Shown: positions 14,835 through 22,744 of the stretch, in pieces
How positions within the stretch are numbered: the stretch's first letter is position 1
Layout of the letters: every line of letters starts with the position of its first letter
NCBI RefSeq assembly: GCF_021021435.1
Contig: NZ_JAINWI010000005.1
Coordinates: 265,237-329,236 of the forward strand
DNA: 64,000 nt
From: Seohaeicola saemankumensis
GTDB lineage: Bacteria > Pseudomonadota > Alphaproteobacteria > Rhodobacterales > Rhodobacteraceae
Direction of reading: 5' to 3'
Made by a program: the position numbers and the translations under genes
The notes under the pieces: generated by a model
What the model saw: the letters and a program-made list of their open reading frames with translations, nothing else
What the model was told of the DNA's origin: nothing
The model's database searches: none

Positions 14835-14939
14835 TCACGGCTGCGCGGGGATCGTGCTGTCGGTGAACTGTGCAGCATCGCGGGTATCCACGAAAACCGC
14901 AGTCTCGAACACGGTCTCGTCAAGCTGCAGTGTGTGTCA
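14835..14939 (-). pseudogene. Rhodanese-like fragment downstream of the desaturase
   Basis: Directly after the desaturase stop, in the same frame, about 30 codons read as a rhodanese-like N-terminal piece (AVFVDTRDAAQFTDSTIPA, cf. the VDxRDxxxFxxxxIPGA pattern) before a TGA at 14835-14837. The domain is far too short and lacks the catalytic Cys. It sits between two sulfur-related features and looks like debris of the same locus as the decayed MBL gene. Assignment rests on a short motif. Confidence 0.4.
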
Positions 14940-15791
14940 TTCCGCGACATCCTTAGTGGTAATCTGCGGGTCGAGGGCATGGCCGCTGGCTGGCCCCCGC
15001 ACGGGCTGGAGCAGCATCCGGTCGAGCCACAGGTCGCGGCGGGTGCGGAACTGCTCGATCCCGATTTCCATCCCCGCGTGCCCCTTGGCGGGTTGGGCGA
15101 CATAGGTGCCGAGCAGGCGGTCCCACCAGGGCAGGTTGAAGCCGTAATTCGAATTGGTCTCGCGCGGGTCGATGGAATGATGGACGCGGTGCATGTCGGG
15201 AGTCACCACGAACAGGCGCAGCACGCGGTCCACGGGGCGGGGCAGGTCGATATTGGCGTGGTTGAACAGGGCGGTGGCGTTCAGCAGCACCTCGAACAGC
15301 AGCACAGCCACGGCCGGGGGGCCAAGGGCGGCGACCACGGCCAGTTTGATGCCCATAGAGATCAGGATTTCAATAGGATGAAAGCGCAGGCCGGTGGTGG
15401 CGTCGAACTCCAGATCCGCATGGTGCATCCGGTGCAGGCGCCACAGGCCCGGCACGGCGTGGAACATCACATGCTGCAGATAGATCGCGAGGTCCAGCAG
15501 CAGCATCGAGGCGAGGATGGCCAGCCATAGCGGTGCGTCGATGATGTTGAACAGACCCCAGCCGCGATCCTCGGCCATGACGGCCAGACCGACGGCGAGG
15601 ATCGGAAAGCTCAGGCGCAGGATCACGGTATCCACGACGACAAGCGCCATGTTGTTCGTCCAGCGCAGGACTCGCGGGATTTCCTGCCGCCGCCGGGGGG
15701 CGGCCACTTCCCACAGGGCCATGGCGGCAAGCACGCCCAGAAAGAAGACAAGGCGGATCATCGGTTCGGCCGCAAGGATGGTGTCGGACAT
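14937..15791 (-). CDS. Sterol desaturase/fatty-acid hydroxylase family membrane protein
   Basis: 284 residues with several membrane segments and the three His clusters of the di-iron hydroxylase superfamily: HVMFH, HRMHH and HRVHH, plus an isolated HANID. The family inserts oxygen or double bonds into lipid substrates at the membrane. The ATG at 15791 has AAGGGT upstream; the frame extends to 15881 but would overlap the operator region and the divergent ArsR gene. Relatives occur next to ArsR-rhodanese regulators and MBL/rhodanese genes in proteobacteria; how the hydroxylase relates to sulfur metabolism is unclear. Confidence 0.88.
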   Translation of the reverse strand: MSDTILAAEPMIRLVFFLGVLAAMALWEVAAPRRRQEIPRVLRWTNNMALVVVDTVILRLSFPILAVGLAVMAEDRGWGLFNIIDAPLWLAILASMLLLDLAIYLQHVMFHAVPGLWRLHRMHHADLEFDATTGLRFHPIEILISMGIKLAVVAALGPPAVAVLLFEVLLNATALFNHANIDLPRPVDRVLRLFVVTPDMHRVHHSIDPRETNSNYGFNLPWWDRLLGTYVAQPAKGHAGMEIGIEQFRTRRDLWLDRMLLQPVRGPASGHALDPQITTKDVAE

Positions 15792-15832
15792 GGTGCGACC
15801 CTTTGGGTTGCGAACATCTGTGAATACGTTAT

Positions 15833-15854
15833 CATTCAAGAAATCACTTGAATG
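15833..15854. promoter_or_regulatory. 22-bp palindromic operator between desaturase and ArsR-rhodanese genes
   Basis: CATTCAAG (15833-15840) and CTTGAATG (15847-15854) form a perfect 8-bp inverted repeat with a 6-nt spacer, 21 nt before the ATG of the ArsR-type regulator. A looser TGAAT/ATTCA pair overlaps it to the left. Position and symmetry fit a dimeric ArsR repressor acting on both divergent genes, as BigR-type sulfide sensors do. Confidence 0.72.
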
Positions 15855-15874
15855 TCTAACCACGGGAGACGTTG

Positions 15875-16552
15875 ATGTCAATCGGCCCGAAAACCGCGTT
15901 GCTGGAGGAATACGCGCTCGTTGGACAGGCCCTGTCTTCTCCGGCGCGGTTGGCGTTGCTGGAGCAATTGGCGCAGGGAGAGCGTGGGGTGGAAGGTTTG
16001 GCGGACAAGACCGGCCTGACGCTTGCCAACTGCTCGCAGCACCTGCAACAGCTGCGCCGCGCCGGGCTTGTGACCAGTCGCCGTGCCGGCAAGGCGGTGA
16101 TCTACCGGCTGACCGACACCAAAACGTTGGAGTTGATGGACCTGTTGCGTGTGCTGGCCGAACGCAACCTGGACCAGGTCGCGCAGATCCTGCGCGGGCT
16201 GTCCGGTGGCGCGGATGCGCCCGAACCCGTCAGCCGCGTCGATTTGGCCGCGCGGATGGCCGATGGAGCGGTGACAATCCTTGATGTGCGCCCCGCCGAT
16301 GAATTCGCCGCAGGCCATATTCCGGGGGCGCTGAACAGGACATTGACCGAGCTGGGGGCGCTCCTCCCCGATCTCGCCCCGGATGCCGAGATCGTCGCCT
16401 ATTGCCGGGGGCCCTATTGCATCTATGCGCATCAGGCGGTGGCGGCTTTGCGTCAGCGCGGCTTCAATGCAAGGCGACTGGAGGGCGGCCTGCCGGAGTG
16501 GCGCGCTGACGGGTTTGCGGTTGTGAGCAATCCTCAACCGGGTTGTTGTTAG
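15875..16552 (+). CDS. ArsR-family regulator fused to a rhodanese domain
   Basis: 225 residues: an ArsR winged helix (about 10-95; recognition part NCSQHLQQLRRAGLV) joined to a rhodanese domain (about 120-220; LDVRPADEFAAGHIPGA and active loop YCRGPYC with C177 and C182), ending in GCC. Fusions of this kind are widespread in proteobacteria and are thought to sense or transfer sulfane sulfur. C53 in the DNA-binding helix and C177 are candidate redox residues. The divergent desaturase gene and the palindrome at 15833-15854 suggest local repression. A TTG codon in frame just upstream could add one residue; the ATG is preferred. Confidence 0.92.
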   Translation: MSIGPKTALLEEYALVGQALSSPARLALLEQLAQGERGVEGLADKTGLTLANCSQHLQQLRRAGLVTSRRAGKAVIYRLTDTKTLELMDLLRVLAERNLDQVAQILRGLSGGADAPEPVSRVDLAARMADGAVTILDVRPADEFAAGHIPGALNRTLTELGALLPDLAPDAEIVAYCRGPYCIYAHQAVAALRQRGFNARRLEGGLPEWRADGFAVVSNPQPGCC

Positions 16553-16643
16553 GCATGGAGCTCAGACCAACGTTGCCTGTGTGTCGTCTGACGAGCAAGC
16601 CGAGAAAAGTGCTGGCTCTGTTGACCGTTGCGCGGAAACGGTC

Positions 16644-17117
16644 TCAGGCAGCGGACTCGTAGCTTGTGAACACCTCGGTGCTCCCGTCGCGGCGGATCAA
16701 GAACACGTCATAGGCGTCGCGACGGTCCTCCGGTCCCATGCCGGGAGAGCCGTAGGGCATGCCCGGGACAGCGAGGCCGACCGCATCGGGACGCTCGGAC
16801 AGTAGCCTGCGGATGTCGGCGGGCGGCACATGGCCTTCGATGATATAGCCGTCAATCTCGCCCGTGTGACAGGAGATCATCTCTTGCGGAACGCCGCTGT
16901 CGAGTTTGTGGCGGATCAGCAACGTGCCGAAGCTGTTCTCGGTCGTGACCGTCATGCCATCGTCGCGCAGGATGCGCACCCAGGCCTCGCAGCAGCCGCA
17001 GTTCTGGTCTTTCAGAACGTGAATTGCGGGCGTGTCCTGAGCAACACTCAAAGTTGGTGCGATTGCGATGAGACTTGCAGCACCGATGAGAAGGCTGCGG
17101 CGTGTTAATATGGGCAT
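16644..17117 (-). CDS. DUF411 periplasmic metal-binding protein
   Basis: 157 residues with a Tat-like or Sec signal (LTRRSLLIGAASLIAIA) and the DUF411 core: KDQNCGCCEAWV (C40, C42, C43), then SCHTGEIDGYIIEGHVP and GLAVPGMPYGSPGM. Members bind Cu(I) through the Cys, His and Met residues and occur in copper and silver resistance loci. It lies 32 nt downstream of the Cu/Zn-type permease gene, so the two are probably cotranscribed from the MerR-type promoter at 18344-18374. Confidence 0.9.
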   Translation of the reverse strand: MPILTRRSLLIGAASLIAIAPTLSVAQDTPAIHVLKDQNCGCCEAWVRILRDDGMTVTTENSFGTLLIRHKLDSGVPQEMISCHTGEIDGYIIEGHVPPADIRRLLSERPDAVGLAVPGMPYGSPGMGPEDRRDAYDVFLIRRDGSTEVFTSYESAA

Positions 17118-17149
17118 GATCTATCCTCCAATTGTATAGTCATGCTCGG

Positions 17150-18319
17150 TCATCCCGCGACGTTCAAGGCCCAGCCGATCACAAGAACTTGGGGAACCGT
17201 CAGCAGCGGCAACAGAAGCGCGGCCTTCAGGCGCCCCGTGACCTCCCTCAGGACCAGGATCTCGGTGTAGTCGGTGGCCACGCCCGCCATCAGGAAGGTG
17301 AAGGCGTTGCCTGGCGCTGCGGCGCGGGTCATCAGGTCGGCGGCGATCGGCACCGATCCTTCCGAGCAGACCTCGATGATCGTGGCGGCAAGGAGCGTGG
17401 TGAAAAGGCCCAGAAGCGTCGCGCCGAACCATGTCGCGAAAACCTCGGTCGGCACCGTCGCCTGGATCAGTGCCGCCAGCACCACGCCGAAGAACAGCCA
17501 GCGCAGGACCATCCGGCTTGCGGTGACGGACCGACGCGCGATGTCGCGGGCAAAGGCGAAATCGTAACGGGTGGCGCGCAAGCCGGCCTTCGCCTCGCGC
17601 CAGACGTGGAAATCGACGGGCAGGTCCACGCGGTTCGGGTTCGGCGTTACGCGGCCCGCGCGCTCCAGCGTTTCGACTGCAAGGCCGGTGGCGAAGGCGA
17701 TGACCAGCGACGCGACCAGAAAGACCGCCATCCACTGCCACCCCATCAGCACGCCGATGATGATGGTCAGCGACAGCGAGTTCCAAGGCGAGGCGATCAG
17801 GAAGGCAAAGACCTGCCCAAGGCTCGCACCGCGCTCATAAAGTTTGGCGCCGACCATCAACACACCGTGGTTGCACAGATCGAGCAGGACGCCGGCCAGC
17901 ACCGCGCGCACAAGGCTTTTTGTCCCCTGATCGCGGCCGATGACGCCGATGACGAATTGCCGGGGCACTCGGTCGATCAGGCCGACGGCGAGCATCCCGA
18001 CGAGAATGCCCCACCACATCAGGTTCATCATCTCCTGCACGCCATGGGTAAAGATGCCGAGGCCGAGGGGCGCGTCGTGCGGCAGAACGAAGGCTCCGAG
18101 GTAAGAGACCACGATGATCGCGCCTGAGCCCCAGAGCATCCAGTCCACGCGGCGCCATGTGGCTGAATCCGTGTCCGCAGACGGGCCGCAGCAGGAGGTC
18201 GCCGTGTCGTTGCTACCGCCACAGCAGGACGCTGCCAGCCGAGGTGATGGATCGCCTGGAAGGACGAATCCGTCCGCATCGCAAGCGCCTTTATTCGCCG
18301 TGGTTCTGTTGTCGTTCAT
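17150..18319 (-). CDS. Permease of the DUF318/ArsP family (SO_0444-type metal efflux)
   Basis: 389 residues: a Cys-rich cytoplasmic N-terminus (SCCGGSND and SCCGPSAD) followed by about 8-10 membrane segments with DLCNHGVLMVGAKLYERG and EVCSEGSVPIAADLM, two matching inverted-half motifs typical of DUF318 permeases. ArsP members export organoarsenicals; the SO_0444 branch with Cys-rich ends is annotated as Cu/Zn efflux. The Cys pairs, the DUF411 partner and the MerR-type promoter favour a soft metal. A GGAGAGG site precedes the ATG at 18319. Confidence 0.8.
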   Translation of the reverse strand: MNDNRTTANKGACDADGFVLPGDPSPRLAASCCGGSNDTATSCCGPSADTDSATWRRVDWMLWGSGAIIVVSYLGAFVLPHDAPLGLGIFTHGVQEMMNLMWWGILVGMLAVGLIDRVPRQFVIGVIGRDQGTKSLVRAVLAGVLLDLCNHGVLMVGAKLYERGASLGQVFAFLIASPWNSLSLTIIIGVLMGWQWMAVFLVASLVIAFATGLAVETLERAGRVTPNPNRVDLPVDFHVWREAKAGLRATRYDFAFARDIARRSVTASRMVLRWLFFGVVLAALIQATVPTEVFATWFGATLLGLFTTLLAATIIEVCSEGSVPIAADLMTRAAAPGNAFTFLMAGVATDYTEILVLREVTGRLKAALLLPLLTVPQVLVIGWALNVAG

Positions 18320-18343
18320 GCGGCCCTCTCCGTTGATAGTTCC

Positions 18344-18374
18344 AACATGGGACCTCCAGCTACTAGAGGTTCAA
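18344..18374 (-). promoter_or_regulatory. MerR-type promoter of the permease-DUF411 operon
   Basis: On the minus strand TTGAAC (18374-18369) and CATGTT (18349-18344) are 19 bp apart, the long spacer that MerR regulators distort. Between them lies a near-perfect dyad, ACCTCTAG then a 3-nt spacer and CTGGAGGT (18370-18352). The start codon at 18319 is 25 nt downstream of the -10. The twelve bases CTTGAACCTCTA recur in the second promoter at 19394-19419. Confidence 0.7.
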
Positions 18375-18406
18375 GAGGTTTCAGAGATTTTTTAGTAACA
18401 GGCCGC

Positions 18407-18731
18407 TCAGCCCGTCCCGGGCGCGCCGCGCACCATCGCACGGCGAATCTTGGGCAGCGCGAATTCGCGCGTTTTCGTGATAGTCGATGATGCTGAACAG
18501 CGCGCCTGTCGCGTCGAAGAGAAAGACACCGGCGGTGTGGTCCTTGGTGTAGTCGCCGCCCTCGAGTGCGACTTTCTCGTAGAACACCCGAAAACCTTCC
18601 GCCGCCCGTGCGATTTGCGCGCGCTCTCCCGTCCAGCGTCGGATCTGGGGATGGAAATAACCGACATGCTCGGCCATCGCCGCGGTGGTATCCCAGTACG
18701 GATCGACCGGGATGAACACGGTGTTGAGCAT
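18407..18731 (-). pseudogene. SCO1/SenC-type copper chaperone, 5'-truncated and frameshifted
   Basis: The frame from 18731 reads as the second half of a SCO-family thioredoxin-like protein: NTVFIPVDPYWDTTAAMAEH, RRWTGERAQIARAAEGFRVFYEK, then GGDYTKDHTAGVFLFDATG. The upstream half with the membrane anchor and the CxxxC copper site is missing; the remnant begins 13 nt after the stop of the PCu(A)C gene. After IIDYHENAR a one-base shift is needed to recover the normal ending (PKIRRAM, stop at 18407); unshifted, the frame runs to 18381. Loss of the copper site and the frameshift argue that it is inactive. Confidence 0.75.
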
Positions 18732-18744
18732 TTTCGCTGCCGCA

Positions 18745-19203
18745 TCAGTCCGCCGGACCCCGTGCCGCCATGCTGCGGATCGGCACTTCGACGGTAATCT
18801 CCTCGCCATCTGCAAGGATCAGCGACAGCGTGAAGCTCTCGCCCTCGATCATCGGGCGCTGGAGGTCCATGAGCATCACATGCAGCCCGCCGGGTTCCAA
18901 AGCCACTGTCTCACCGGCGGCGATCTCGACTTGTTCCAAATGCGACATCCGGTTCACCCCCTGCGCGTCGGTGGTGCTGGTATGGATCATGGGCATCATC
19001 GCAAGGTCGGTGCGCAGCCCCGTCACCGTCACCAGCGCGTCGCCCGTATTTTGCAGGCGCATGTAGGCCACGCCGGGACGGCTTGTCCCGATCGAGGCGC
19101 GCGACCACGCGCCCTCGATCACTACTGCGTCGCCGCTGGCAAGCACGGGCGGCGCTACGGTCAGCAGGACAAGGGCTATTGTGGTCGATGCAAGTGTTTT
19201 CAT
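18745..19203 (-). CDS. PCu(A)C-family periplasmic copper chaperone
   Basis: 152 residues: a signal peptide (to about VLASG, residue 24) and a cupredoxin-like domain with the H-x(n)-M-x21-HxM copper motif, here H74, M86, H108 and M110. PCu(A)C delivers Cu(I) to the CuA centre of cytochrome oxidase, usually with a SCO1 partner; the partner immediately downstream is truncated. The ATG at 19203 starts the signal; a start at 19218 adds five polar residues. A MerR-type promoter lies upstream at 19394-19418, leaving a leader of about 180 nt. Confidence 0.9.
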   Translation of the reverse strand: MKTLASTTIALVLLTVAPPVLASGDAVVIEGAWSRASIGTSRPGVAYMRLQNTGDALVTVTGLRTDLAMMPMIHTSTTDAQGVNRMSHLEQVEIAAGETVALEPGGLHVMLMDLQRPMIEGESFTLSLILADGEEITVEVPIRSMAARGPAD

Positions 19204-19393
19204 TTTCTTGGTCTCCAATTCATTGGGCGCGTCCGCTCACGAGCCTGATCCGCGCATGTTGCCCGAAATCCTGAAGATCAGCTCTGGCAGCGTCCCGCCA
19301 TGTGACGCCCTGCGGACGGTGTGCGCGCAGAAGTGCGTGGTTGCTTTCATCTGGCGTCCATGTCGGGTCAGTCTTGACTTTGGTCGCTGCTTA

Positions 19394-19419
19394 CAAGCTA
19401 CAGTCGGTAGAGGTTCAAG
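19394..19419 (-). promoter_or_regulatory. Second MerR-type promoter element, upstream of the PCu(A)C gene
   Basis: The minus strand carries CTTGAACCTCTA (19419-19408), identical over 12 bases to the permease promoter, followed by a partial dyad (CTAC, 5 nt, GTAG). It also lies ~100 nt upstream of the divergent MerR gene, so it may serve both directions. The -10 (TAAGCA) is weak. Confidence 0.5.
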
Positions 19420-19516
19420 CTCTTTTTGCACGAGCGACAGACGCTGACGCATTCGTGAAGCCTTGTTGATCGCCGCGACGAAACCTACAAATGCTGCAGT
19501 AAACAGGAGGCTTTTC

Positions 19517-19942
19517 ATGCTCACGATCGGCACGCTGGCCAAACGCACCGGGACCAAGGTCCAGACGGTCCGCTACTACGAACAGGTCGGGCTTTTGCCG
19601 GAACCAGACCGAACCGAGGGCGGGCAACGTCGGTATGGCGACAGCGATCTCGACCGGCTCGCCTTCATCCGGCATGCGCGGCAGCTTGGTTTCACGCTCG
19701 AAGCGATCCGCGAACTGTTGGATCTTTCCGACAACCCGAACCGGTCATGCGAAGATGTGGATCGCATCGCGCATCACCAGTTGAAGGAGGTCGAGGTCCG
19801 GATCACCAGACTGGAAGCCCTGCGCAAGGAACTCACGCGGATGCTTGGCGAATGCAGCGGCGATACTGTCGCAGACTGTCGGGTTCTCGAGGTTCTGCGC
19901 GATCACGCGGCCTGCCTGACGGATCACGGGCAGGGCGCTTGA
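19517..19942 (+). CDS. MerR-family metal-responsive regulator
   Basis: 141 residues: winged helix (IGTLAKRTGTKVQTVRYYEQVGLL), a long dimerisation helix (HQLKEVEVRITRLEALRKEL) and a metal-binding tail. Cys residues are C78 (NRSCEDV), C113 and C121 (ECSGDTVADC, a C-x7-C loop as in CueR) and C133. The Cys near position 78 is typical of divalent sensors (ZntR, MerR, CadR) and absent in CueR, so the ligand set is mixed and the metal is unclear; Zn, Cd, Hg, Pb or Cu are all possible. The ATG at 19517 has AGGAGG at good spacing. Likely targets are the promoters at 18344-18374 and 19394-19419. Confidence 0.9.
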   Translation: MLTIGTLAKRTGTKVQTVRYYEQVGLLPEPDRTEGGQRRYGDSDLDRLAFIRHARQLGFTLEAIRELLDLSDNPNRSCEDVDRIAHHQLKEVEVRITRLEALRKELTRMLGECSGDTVADCRVLEVLRDHAACLTDHGQGA

Positions 19943-20155
19943 GGAATCCGGCATCGTCGCGCGACCTGTTGGCGGCACATGATGACTTCTGCTTTAGCAG
20001 ATTGGTCAAGAGTATTTCGCTTGCGAGGCGAAAGTCCGGTATCCGTCTTTCCGAATATGGCCGGAGCACTCACTTGTTCCGCCCGGAGTCACCGCTTAGC
20101 GAATTCTGATCTGAAGCGCACAGGCATGGACTTGCGCGGCTTTTATGAAGAGCGT

Positions 20156-20603
20156 TTAGCTCACTTCCCGCACCTTTCGCCCGAAGGCGATGGGGCTCTG
20201 GAAGCCAGGCGATGAATGTCGCCTGACGGGGTTATAGAAACCGTCGATGTATCTGGCGATGGCGTTTTCGGCCTGCTGGCGGGATTGCCACGCGACCGGC
20301 CAGATCAGCCCCGACTTGATGGTCGACACGTCAACGCAATGACACGCAGTCAATCGTAGCATGGGTCAGGCCATCAAGCTGCAATACCACATTCACAGTC
20401 ATAGCCGTTCCCGCGCCCGCTTTTCGAGAACTGGGTGCCGTGTTTGCCTCACTGGCATGGCGTTCCTGGCTCAGCCAACCTGTCAGCGTCGATGCCCCGA
20501 TACCATGATCCTCCGCGATCTCCCGCCGCGTCCGACCACTTGTCAGTGCCCGCCGGACCGCTTCACACCGAAACTCCGGCGTGGATCTGTTTCCGTTTCC
20601 CAT
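20156..20603 (-). pseudogene. IS3-family transposase remnant (orfA start and orfB end)
   Basis: From 20603 the minus strand encodes an IS3-type OrfA N-terminus (TPEFRCEAVRRALTSGRTRR, EIAEDHGIGASTLTGWLSQE). It then passes, without the rest of orfA and most of orfB, into the OrfB C-terminus (QQAENAIARYIDGFYNPVRR, HSSPGFQSPIAFGRK), in another frame, ending at 20156. An intact element would be about 1.2-1.3 kb; roughly 0.8 kb of the interior has been deleted and the DDE catalytic core is gone. It separates the metal region from the ars genes. Confidence 0.85.
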
Positions 20604-20985
20604 AGAGCACCTCCTGGTTCCTCAGTTGGTGCTCTCTACATTCCCCGGGCAAGTCCAAGTGATGGAAAGAAGCATTAAGCCGTAGCTTCTTGATGCTCTG
20701 ACGGCTGCGATCGAAGACCAGTTGTCAGGCATGGACCAAAGTTTCGATCCGGTCATCGAGTATGGCCACTCCGATTGGTGGATGAATCAAGATGCCTCAT
20801 CTGACTTTGGCTACCGGAAGGCTGCGGCGATGGAACAGGCTAAATCGACGTCATGTGCGTGAAAAATAGCTCTATATCAATTGGATAATCGAGTGTGTGC
20901 CTGAGGAGTAGAATCTGGGCAAAGTGACCAATACGGTCCTCTGCTGCCAAGCTTTCCAAACATGTTTTCTGGCACAGGCGAAAGC
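20604..20985. other. 382-nt gap with a short gene fragment, no intact gene
   Basis: An open stretch of about 55 codons on the plus strand (about 20686-20862) contains EDQLSGMDQSFDPVIEYGHS and DWWMNQDASSDFGYRKAA without a usable start, ending in TGA. It reads like a C-terminal gene fragment beside the IS remnant, but I do not recognise the family. The rest of the gap shows nothing. Confidence 0.35.
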
Positions 20986-22005
20986 CTACCCTGAGAACCG
21001 CGGTCTTGTGTGGTTTGCGAACCATACCAGCGACAGCATCACGGGCACCTCGACGAGAACGCCGACCACTGTGACAAGCGCCGCACCAGAGTTCAGTCCG
21101 AACAGGCCGATCGCTACGGCGACTGCAAGTTCGAAGAAATTTGATGTGCCGATCAACGCGCAGGGGGCAGCGACATTGTGCGGAACCTTCCAGCGCCATG
21201 CCCAGAAATAGGCGATAGCGAAGATGCCATAGGACTGGATCAAAATGGGCGTTGCAAGCAGCACGATCAGGAACGGGTTTTTGAGGATCACGTTCCCTTG
21301 AAACCCGAACAGAAGCACGACTGTCAGTAAAAGACCCAGAACCGATGCAGGCTTGATCCGTGCGGTAAAGCCCGCCACGGTCGCTTCGCCACCTTTCCGC
21401 ATCAGGCGCGACCGTGTGATTGCGCCTGCGATCAGAGGTAACACGACATAGAGCACAACCGACAGAACCAGCGTTTCCCAGGGCACGGATAGCTCGGTCA
21501 TGCCCAGAAGCAGGGCCACAATCGGCGCAAAGGCGAAAACCATGATCACATCGTTGAGAGACACCTGCACCAGCGTGTAATTGGGATCGCCCTTGGTCAG
21601 TTGCGACCAGACAAAGACCATTGCCGTGCATGGAGCCGCGCCCAAAAGGATCAGTCCCGCAATGTACTGCCCTGCATCGGCAGGGTCGATCAGACCGGTG
21701 AAGATGTAGTTGAAAAACAGCACGCCCAGTGCGGCCATGGTAAAGGGTTTGATCAACCAGTTGACCACAAGCGTGATGACCAGCCCTTTCGGGCGCTCTC
21801 CCACGCGGCCAAGCGCGCTGAAATCCACGGCGACCATCATCGGATAGACCATCGCCCAGATCAGAACGGCCACGACAAGATTGACCGATGCATATTCGAG
21901 CGAAGCCAGCAGCCCGAATACGCTGGGAAGTAGCGTAGCAAAGAAGATCCCCGTTGCAATGCAAAGGAACACCCAAAGCGAGAGGAAGCGTTCAAAACCC
22001 GTCAT
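20986..22005 (-). CDS. acr3: ACR3-family arsenite efflux transporter
   Basis: 339 residues with about ten membrane segments. Family motifs: [37 protein letters not shown] (with the Cys of the transport site), [15 protein letters not shown] and [25 protein letters not shown]3 exports arsenite (and often antimonite) using the proton gradient. The ATG follows the arsR stop by 3 nt, so arsR-acr3 is one transcript running leftward. No arsC or arsH gene is seen nearby. An overlapping frame (20840-21976) is a shadow. Confidence 0.95.
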   Translation of the reverse strand: MTGFERFLSLWVFLCIATGIFFATLLPSVFGLLASLEYASVNLVVAVLIWAMVYPMMVAVDFSALGRVGERPKGLVITLVVNWLIKPFTMAALGVLFFNYIFTGLIDPADAGQYIAGLILLGAAPCTAMVFVWSQLTKGDPNYTLVQVSLNDVIMVFAFAPIVALLLGMTELSVPWETLVLSVVLYVVLPLIAGAITRSRLMRKGGEATVAGFTARIKPASVLGLLLTVVLLFGFQGNVILKNPFLIVLLATPILIQSYGIFAIAYFWAWRWKVPHNVAAPCALIGTSNFFELAVAVAIGLFGLNSGAALVTVVGVLVEVPVMLSLVWFANHTRPRFSG

Positions 22006-22008
22006 GGT

Positions 22009-22344
22009 TCAGCCTGTTCGATCGAGGGTAAGGCTGGGCGGTGAGTCATGGTGGTTTGCCTGCAGGTCCGCAAGCAACATCGCAAGCGGGGCCAGTGCTT
22101 GGGGGATAGTCGCATAGCAGATGCGTGGCGGGTCTATCTGGCCTTCGATCAGGCCTGCCGCCTTGAGAATCCGCAAATGTTCAGACACGGTCGATTGCGC
22201 CAGCCCGACCGAATCGACAATGTCGCCACCGATACAGCCGGGGGTCACGCGCAACAGTCGCAGGATTCGCAAACGCGCGGGATGGGCCAGTGCCTTGGCC
22301 AGTTGTGCGATCCTTTCGTCATTGCGTGAATCGGTGTCTTGCAA
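22009..22344 (-). CDS. arsR: ArsR-family arsenic-responsive repressor
   Basis: 111 residues, winged helix-turn-helix: LAKALAHPARLRILRLLRVT, then CIGGDIVDSVGLAQSTVSEH and LRILKAAGLIEG. The only Cys in this region are in PGCIGG and PPRICY, so the metal site differs from the E. coli ELCVCDL site and resembles alphaproteobacterial ArsR proteins that use Cys elsewhere. It is directly followed by acr3. A perfect dyad at 22378-22393, 34 nt upstream, is the probable operator. Confidence 0.92.
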   Translation of the reverse strand: MQDTDSRNDERIAQLAKALAHPARLRILRLLRVTPGCIGGDIVDSVGLAQSTVSEHLRILKAAGLIEGQIDPPRICYATIPQALAPLAMLLADLQANHHDSPPSLTLDRTG

Positions 22345-22377
22345 AGACTACTCTCCGTCCGGACTGACACATGGTTA

Positions 22378-22393
22378 ATCGTCGATAGACGAT
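22378..22393. promoter_or_regulatory. Candidate ArsR operator
   Basis: ATCGTC (22378-22383) and GACGAT (22388-22393) form a perfect 6-bp inverted repeat with a 4-nt spacer in the arsR promoter region. Position relative to arsR fits autorepression. Confidence 0.6.
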
Positions 22394-22744
22394 ACACCAG
22401 TATCGCGCAACGCATGTCATTCTTGGTCGAAGGGCTAATCAAGCGCGGGGCTTACTGTGATGCAGGAGATCGGAACATGTTTTATGCGGTTCAGATTTGT
22501 GGGAGAGCTATAAAAATACTGTTTATAGCCAGATTGTTGAATGCAGATATCAACAACGGGTATGGGCTTCTGTCCGGCAATATCACAAACTGCCATTTCC
22601 GAATGATGAAGCCCCTCTTGACGGGGTCGGTTGCAACAGAAACATACCGGCCAGCATTACGTCGCAAAACATCCCGAGGCGGGAATCGGGTCCAACTGCC
22701 GGGAACGGCGCGTTCCGATCTCACGTTTCCCTGAGGAGAAATCC
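22394..22744 (+). other. Long leader of the decarboxylase gene with inverted repeats
   Basis: About 350 nt without a gene. CTATAAA (22508-22514) and TTTATAG (22522-22528) form a perfect dyad with a 7-nt spacer inside an AT-rich, promoter-like stretch. Further downstream is a hairpin (GGAACG, 3 nt, CGTTCC, near 22703-22717). An in-frame extension of the decarboxylase (from 22631) is not credible as protein. The region could hold the inducible promoter and a cis-acting RNA; no known riboswitch class is recognised. Confidence 0.45.

Noticed and set aside
19237..19557. 106-codon minus-strand frame across the MerR promoter region
   Set aside because: It overlaps the promoter element and the MerR start; composition gives no domain. 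A 37-codon internal piece was considered and not supported.
22631..22744. 38-residue N-terminal extension of the decarboxylase
   Set aside because: Polar sequence with no family match; the ATG at 22745 has a proper ribosome-binding site and the known N-terminus.
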